This document shows positions 60,142 through 64,000 of a stretch of DNA of 64,000 bases, one piece after another; the stretch's first letter is position 1, and each line of letters starts with the position of its first letter. Under the pieces are notes generated by a model that saw nothing but the letters and a program-made list of their open reading frames with translations, was not told the origin of the DNA and ran no database searches. Location of the stretch: positions 124,001 to 188,000 of the forward strand of contig JBCCEJ010000001.1 in NCBI GenBank assembly GCA_039030335.1, written 5' to 3'. A program made the position numbers and the translations under genes. Source of the DNA: JBCCEJ01 sp039030335 (lineage in GTDB: Bacteria; Pseudomonadota; Gammaproteobacteria; HK1).

Positions 60142-60933
60142 TCACTCGACCTGGCGCGGACCAAACTGCGGTGGGCGCCGTTCCTGAAACGCGCTCAACC
60201 CCTCACTCGAGTCGGCCGAACGCAAGCCTTCGGCCGCCAGTTGGATCTCTAGTGCGAGACCGTCCGGCAGCGACATGTCGAGCCCCTGATCGGTCATCTG
60301 CTTCATCATTGCGAGACCCATCGAACTCTGACTGGCCAGTTTATTGGCGTAGGCCTTCGCATCGTCCAACAGGCTGCCATCGTCGGAGACGTAGTTTACG
60401 AGCCCCCAATCACGCGCTTCTTCGGCTTCCAGCCAACGCGCCGTGAACATCAAGTCGAGCGCCCGCCGCCGACCCAGCACCCGGGTCAGCCGTTGCGAGT
60501 TACCGCCACCTGGCACCAGGCCGTACTGTGCGTGCTGATCACCCAGTTTGGCTGAGCGGGCCGCGAATACGATGTCGCAGGACATGACGATTTCCAGTCC
60601 GCCCGCCAGGGCGAGTCCATGTACGGCTGCGATCACGGGCAGGGGGCTGGTTTCAAATCGCCGCAGACCCTTGAGCAGATCGTCCAGCAACTCATGCAGA
60701 GCTTCGCCGTCCTGCCGCGTCTCCAGAATCTCCTTCAAGTCCGCGCCCGTACAAAACACTTTCCCTGCGCCGTGCAGTACCACCGCCCGCACGTCCGGGT
60801 TGCGCTCCAACTCGTCCATGCGCTGGTTGAGGCTCTTGACCAGCGCGCGGGAGATACAGTTGAACTTGTCAGGCCGGTTGAGCTCCAGAATGCCGATATT
60901 GCCTTCGACGTGAGCCAGCACTTCGTCTGCCAT
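60142..60933 (-). CDS. Enoyl-CoA hydratase/isomerase family protein
   Basis: 263 residues from ATG 60933, with GAGGAAG upstream. First oxyanion segment: GKVFCTGADLKEIL; second: HGLALAGGLEIVMSCDIVFA, with Glu as in crotonase. AQYGLVPGGGNSQRLTRVLG and FQERRPPQFG at the end complete the fold. It hydrates or isomerises an enoyl-CoA. It lies just after the vWA gene and the MoxR-like ATPase on the same strand; the role of an enzyme with such partners is not clear. Confidence 0.87.
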   Translation of the reverse strand: MADEVLAHVEGNIGILELNRPDKFNCISRALVKSLNQRMDELERNPDVRAVVLHGAGKVFCTGADLKEILETRQDGEALHELLDDLLKGLRRFETSPLPVIAAVHGLALAGGLEIVMSCDIVFAARSAKLGDQHAQYGLVPGGGNSQRLTRVLGRRRALDLMFTARWLEAEEARDWGLVNYVSDDGSLLDDAKAYANKLASQSSMGLAMMKQMTDQGLDMSLPDGLALEIQLAAEGLRSADSSEGLSAFQERRPPQFGPRQVE

Positions 60934-60979
60934 GATGTCTTCCTCGTGAATGTGCCGCTGAACCCGCCCGAGCGGGCGT

Positions 60980-62368
60980 TCAGCGCATCGCCGTTGCGAG
61001 CAGCGCCGTCGCCGCACGCTCGAGATCGCGCACCGAACTGGTCGGGCGCGCAAAGTGTACGTACGGCAGGTAACGGTACATCTCTGAGTCGCCCGTGCCC
61101 CAGAACGTGCGTGGTTCCGGGTTCAGCCACATCACGAACTTGGCGCGATCGTGGATTTTCTGCATCAGGTCGATACGCGGGTTCGTATCGTTGCTGCGCG
61201 CATCGCCCAATATGATCACGCTGGTTCGTCTGGAGATGTCGCTTACGGCGATACTGTCAAAGTCATCGAGCGCCTGACCGTAGTCGGTGGAACCCAGCAT
61301 GACGCGTTTGAGCGCTGCTTCGATCGCCTCGTCGAGCCCGAGCGAGTCGAACAGGTCGGTACTTTCGACCAGATCCGAGCACAGCATGAACGAGCGCAGT
61401 TTCGGGATGATCTCGTTCAAGCTGTAAACGAAATACAAAAGGAATCGCGACAGGGCGGCTACCGAGCGGCTGACGTCGCAAATGATCATGACGTCCGGTT
61501 CTTTGACGCGCTTGCGCCGCCAGTGCAGTTCGAACAGGTGTCCGTCGTTCGGGTAGTTGCGTCGCAGGGTCTTGCGCACGTCGAGCACGCCACGCATCGG
61601 TTGTGAGCGCTTTCGCGAATAGAGCGCGATGAGCCTCTTGGCGATCCGTCTGAGGATGCGCCTCACGCGTTCCTGATCACGACTGTCGATCGACTGAAGA
61701 CGAATGTCGCGGAGCCGCTCCTCACGGAGCTTCTCGGCGTTGTCCGACGCGAACAGGTCGAATTCGCGCTCCACATACTCGCGTGTCATCTCAAACGCGC
61801 GGGCCCTGGCGGCTGCCAGCCGCGCCAGGTCGTCGCCGGCGCCGTCGTCGCCGTCCGCGGCGGCGTCATCGAGAGCTCGCATGCGTCGCTCCATCGCGGC
61901 GAGGCCCATCTCGTCGAGTATGCGGCGCGTGAAGAGATTCTTTTGTGTGAAGAGCCACATCCGATCCAGCCCGACCTCCCGGGCAGCCTGACTCATCGCC
62001 GCCAGCAGGTTCAGCTCCTGCCCTGTCTCCGCAAACTCTTCGAGCGCCGAGCCGCCTGCTGGATTACCTTCGCCGGGTTCGCCGCCGTTCTCCGGCGCGT
62101 CGTCTCCGGCACCGTCTGATGAGTCCTGGTCCGCCAGCGACGGAAGATCCACATCGATGTGCGCAAAGAACTTTTCGAATGCTTCGTCGAAGCGCTCCTG
62201 TTCATCCGCCGACTTGGCAACGCTGAGCGCCAGCGCGTCCTTGAGCAGTTGTCTGCTGCTGATGCCGACAGCGTCGACCGTGCGGTAAGCGTCCAGCAGC
62301 TCGGCGGTCGAGATGCGCAGGTCGGCGTGCCGCAGCGCTTCCAGAAAACGGCTGAGGGTTTCGTTCAC
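60980..62368 (-). CDS. vWA domain protein (CoxE-like)
   Basis: 462 residues. The C-terminal half holds the von Willebrand A domain with the MIDAS motif ICDVSRSVAALSRFLLYFVY (DxSxS) and, later, VIILGDARSNDTNPRID; this layout is the CoxE (PF05762) family. The N-terminal half is helical with an acidic stretch (DGAGDDAPENGGEPGEGNPA). It is thought to assist ATPase-driven assembly of metallocentres. GTG 62368 overlaps the MoxR stop (GTGA), so the two are coupled. Confidence 0.87.
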   Translation of the reverse strand: MNETLSRFLEALRHADLRISTAELLDAYRTVDAVGISSRQLLKDALALSVAKSADEQERFDEAFEKFFAHIDVDLPSLADQDSSDGAGDDAPENGGEPGEGNPAGGSALEEFAETGQELNLLAAMSQAAREVGLDRMWLFTQKNLFTRRILDEMGLAAMERRMRALDDAAADGDDGAGDDLARLAAARARAFEMTREYVEREFDLFASDNAEKLREERLRDIRLQSIDSRDQERVRRILRRIAKRLIALYSRKRSQPMRGVLDVRKTLRRNYPNDGHLFELHWRRKRVKEPDVMIICDVSRSVAALSRFLLYFVYSLNEIIPKLRSFMLCSDLVESTDLFDSLGLDEAIEAALKRVMLGSTDYGQALDDFDSIAVSDISRRTSVIILGDARSNDTNPRIDLMQKIHDRAKFVMWLNPEPRTFWGTGDSEMYRYLPYVHFARPTSSVRDLERAATALLATAMR

Positions 62369-63345
62369 ACGTACCTCAAGACACTGCTCGGGTCACGCGC
62401 CGTACGAACCAGTTGAGCAACTTCCTTTTCCGCAACTTCGATGTCCTCCTCGAATTTGAGCAGTACGTTCAGCGTATTGCGCACGATATCCGGACCCAAC
62501 TCGTCGGTGTGCATCAGCAGCAGCGTGCGGGCCCAATCGATGGTCTCCGCTACCGACGGCTGCTTGCGCAGATCGAGGCCCCGCAACCCCTGCACGAAAT
62601 CCACCAGCTGCTGTCGGAGTCGCTCCGGCACCTCAGGAACCCGCTCGGCCACGATCTCGGTTTCGAGCGTGCGATCCGGGAACGGGATGTGCAGGTGCAG
62701 GCAGCGCCGCTTCAGCGCGTCGCTCATTTCGCGCGTATTGTTGCTGGTCAGGAACACGAGTGGTGACACCATCGCTTTGATGGTTCCCAGTTCCGGTACC
62801 GAGACCTGGTAGTCCGAGAGAATTTCGAGCAGGAACGCCTCGAATTCTTCGTCCGCTTTGTCGATCTCGTCGATCAGCAGTACACATCCGCGCGGCTCGC
62901 GCAGCGCCCCGAGTAGCGGACGCGGCTCCAGAAACTGCTCGGAAAAAAAGATGTCATCGAGGTCTTCGAGGCGCGCCAGGGCGTCGTTGAGGTTGGTTGC
63001 GCCGCCGGTCAGGGCGTGCAGGTGCTCTTTGAGAATCTGGGTATAGAGCAATTGCTTGGCGTACTTCCATTCGTAGAGCGCCTTACTCTCGTCCAGTCCC
63101 TCGTAACACTGCATGCGAATGAGCGGAAGACCGAGATAGGCCGCTGCCGTCTTCGCCAACTCGGTCTTGCCAACACCCGCCGGGCCTTCGACGAGAATCG
63201 GCTTTTCGAGCTGTTGCGCGAGGAACACCGCCGTTGATATACGCGGACTGGAGATGTAGCCAAAGCCGGCGAAGCCCCCGGTGATGCGTTCTACGTTCTC
63301 GAGTTTCTGAGCCCGGTCGGCGTAGTTTGCTGATGCGTCTCCCAT
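62365..63345 (-). CDS. MoxR-family AAA+ ATPase
   Basis: 326 residues from ATG 63345. Walker A LVEGPAGVGKTELAKTAA, Walker B VLLIDEIDKADEEFEAFL, and sensor 1 VFLTSNNTREMSD identify the MoxR (CoxD-like) group. It acts with a vWA partner, here the next gene, to remodel or activate target proteins, as CoxD/CoxE do for CO dehydrogenase. No CODH subunits are in the window. The frame is open to 63507 upstream but conservation starts at 63345. Confidence 0.88.
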   Translation of the reverse strand: MGDASANYADRAQKLENVERITGGFAGFGYISSPRISTAVFLAQQLEKPILVEGPAGVGKTELAKTAAAYLGLPLIRMQCYEGLDESKALYEWKYAKQLLYTQILKEHLHALTGGATNLNDALARLEDLDDIFFSEQFLEPRPLLGALREPRGCVLLIDEIDKADEEFEAFLLEILSDYQVSVPELGTIKAMVSPLVFLTSNNTREMSDALKRRCLHLHIPFPDRTLETEIVAERVPEVPERLRQQLVDFVQGLRGLDLRKQPSVAETIDWARTLLLMHTDELGPDIVRNTLNVLLKFEEDIEVAEKEVAQLVRTARDPSSVLRYV

Positions 63346-63445
63346 GTCGTTTGATTTCCAAAAATTAGCGAAGTAGTGAAAGTAAAAGCTGTCGTCGTCT
63401 GCCCGCACTCTGACCCGGTCCGGGTGCGCTCGCAGTGGAACGCTG

Positions 63446-64000
63446 TCAGGTCTTGAAGTGGTCCGGAATCCCGGCTGGCCACAGGTCGCCGTGGATATCG
63501 TGCCCACCCGCGACGATCAACGTCTGCCCGGTGATGTAGTTGCCGCTCGGCGCGCCGAGGTAGACGCACGCCTCCGCGATGTCCATGACATTGCCAGGGC
63601 GGCGCATCGGGCCGGCCGTGAAGAAATGGGCCAGATGGTCCTCCCGGTAGTTGTTGAAACCGGAACTCGCGACAACTCCCGGCGCGACGGTGTTGACCCG
63701 GATATTGTATGGCGCCCATTCGAGCGCCAGCGTTCGTGCCAGGTAGATGGCGCCGGCGCGTGAAGCGATCGTATGCGCCATCTGATTGATACCGCGCTCG
63801 ATCAGCGCCGTGATCGTGATGATAGAGCCGCTGGCGCCGCTGTCGATCCAGCGCCTGGCGGCAGCCTGCGTCATGTACCACGTACCGTTCAGATTCGTGT
63901 CCACCACGGCCTGCCAGCCTTTTGTGGAGATGTCCACGGCATTGGCGGCGAACTGGCCGCCAGCGTTGTTGATCAGGTGATCGAGACGGCCAAACTCGTC
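63446..64000 (-). CDS. SDR-family oxidoreductase, partial (5' end beyond window)
   Basis: At least 185 residues, with the reading frame open at the right window edge. DEFGRLDHLINNAGGQFAAN contains the SDR NNAG motif. The usual YxxxK catalytic site is not seen: the expected region reads INQMAHTIASRAGAIYLARTLALEWAPYNIRVNTVAPG, with H and R around it, as in some enoyl-CoA reductase-type SDRs. The last part IDSGASGSIITIT holds the position of the catalytic Ser. It ends LWPAGIPDHFKT. Upstream part and cofactor motif lie outside. Confidence 0.82.
   Translation of the reverse strand, partial: DEFGRLDHLINNAGGQFAANAVDISTKGWQAVVDTNLNGTWYMTQAAARRWIDSGASGSIITITALIERGINQMAHTIASRAGAIYLARTLALEWAPYNIRVNTVAPGVVASSGFNNYREDHLAHFFTAGPMRRPGNVMDIAEACVYLGAPSGNYITGQTLIVAGGHDIHGDLWPAGIPDHFKT

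Noticed and set aside
1..64000. CRISPR arrays, tRNA/rRNA genes, IS elements, prophage or integrase genes
   Set aside because: I looked for regular direct repeats, tRNA-like cloverleaf stretches and transposase motifs and found none that I could support.

Overview
The window is a GC-rich, densely coded bacterial chromosome segment, best read as an uncultured heterotrophic proteobacterium, probably gammaproteobacterial. Reasons: two secreted proteins with PEP-CTERM-like tails, a Slam/T11SS-type outer-membrane protein, PqiA, an OmpH-like lipoprotein, Bcr/CflA, and many acyl-CoA, LLM-flavin and Rieske enzymes. I see no rRNA, tRNA, CRISPR array, insertion sequence or phage genes. Assignment to a family is not possible from the sequence alone.

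Layout. 1-9.7 kb: end of an FAD oxidoreductase, acyl-CoA dehydrogenase, Nudix hydrolase, two LLM-class flavin oxidoreductases, KDPGal-type aldolase, iron alcohol dehydrogenase, enoyl-CoA hydratase coupled to a MOSC protein, and a PEP-CTERM-like protein. 9.9-19.3 kb: secreted sugar dehydrogenase, an operon of zinc alcohol dehydrogenase, single-chain biotin-dependent carboxylase and VOC protein, then a metal-dependent cyclase, an acyl-CoA dehydrogenase-like oxygenase and thymidine kinase. 19.3-27.9 kb: an iodotyrosine-deiodinase-like nitroreductase, a papain plus alpha/beta-hydrolase fusion, Gfo/Idh dehydrogenase, DUF2000 plus Asp/Glu racemase, and a tightly coupled operon of serine hydrolase, Bcr/CflA transporter and two YeeE/YedE halves. 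28-42.5 kb: Slam-like barrel plus FecR-domain protein, Rieske oxygenase divergent from an SMP-30 lactonase and peroxiredoxin, a second secreted protein, TauD dioxygenase, DUF1028 hydrolase, two hotdog thioesterases, SDR, a divergent MFS/AraC pair and a DUF4331 protein. 42.7-50.9 kb: ThDP enzyme, MFS exporter, a TGA-interrupted AhpD-like gene, enoyl-CoA hydratase/2-hydroxyacid dehydrogenase/CaiB operon and an FMN 2-hydroxyacid oxidase. 51-64 kb: catalytically dead HtrA-like PDZ protein, PqiA, OmpH-like lipoprotein, acyl-CoA ligase, PhyH, peptide deformylase, EamA transporter, patatin, and an enoyl-CoA hydratase/vWA/MoxR operon beside a partial SDR.

Most striking observation. The AhpD/carboxymuconolactone-decarboxylase-like gene at 45904-46422 carries one in-frame TGA exactly at the second cysteine of its CxxC redox motif. 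A hairpin with the position and shape of a bacterial SECIS element follows it. I read it as a CxxU selenoprotein; no sel genes lie in the window, so this rests on the gene itself.

Other points worth following: the iodotyrosine deiodinase homologue with an intact Glu/Tyr/Lys substrate-lid triad, the dual-hydrolase fusion, the T11SS-like pair, and the triad-less HtrA paralogue. Overall the gene set points to a metabolic generalist that activates, oxidises and carboxylates diverse organic acids and aromatics.
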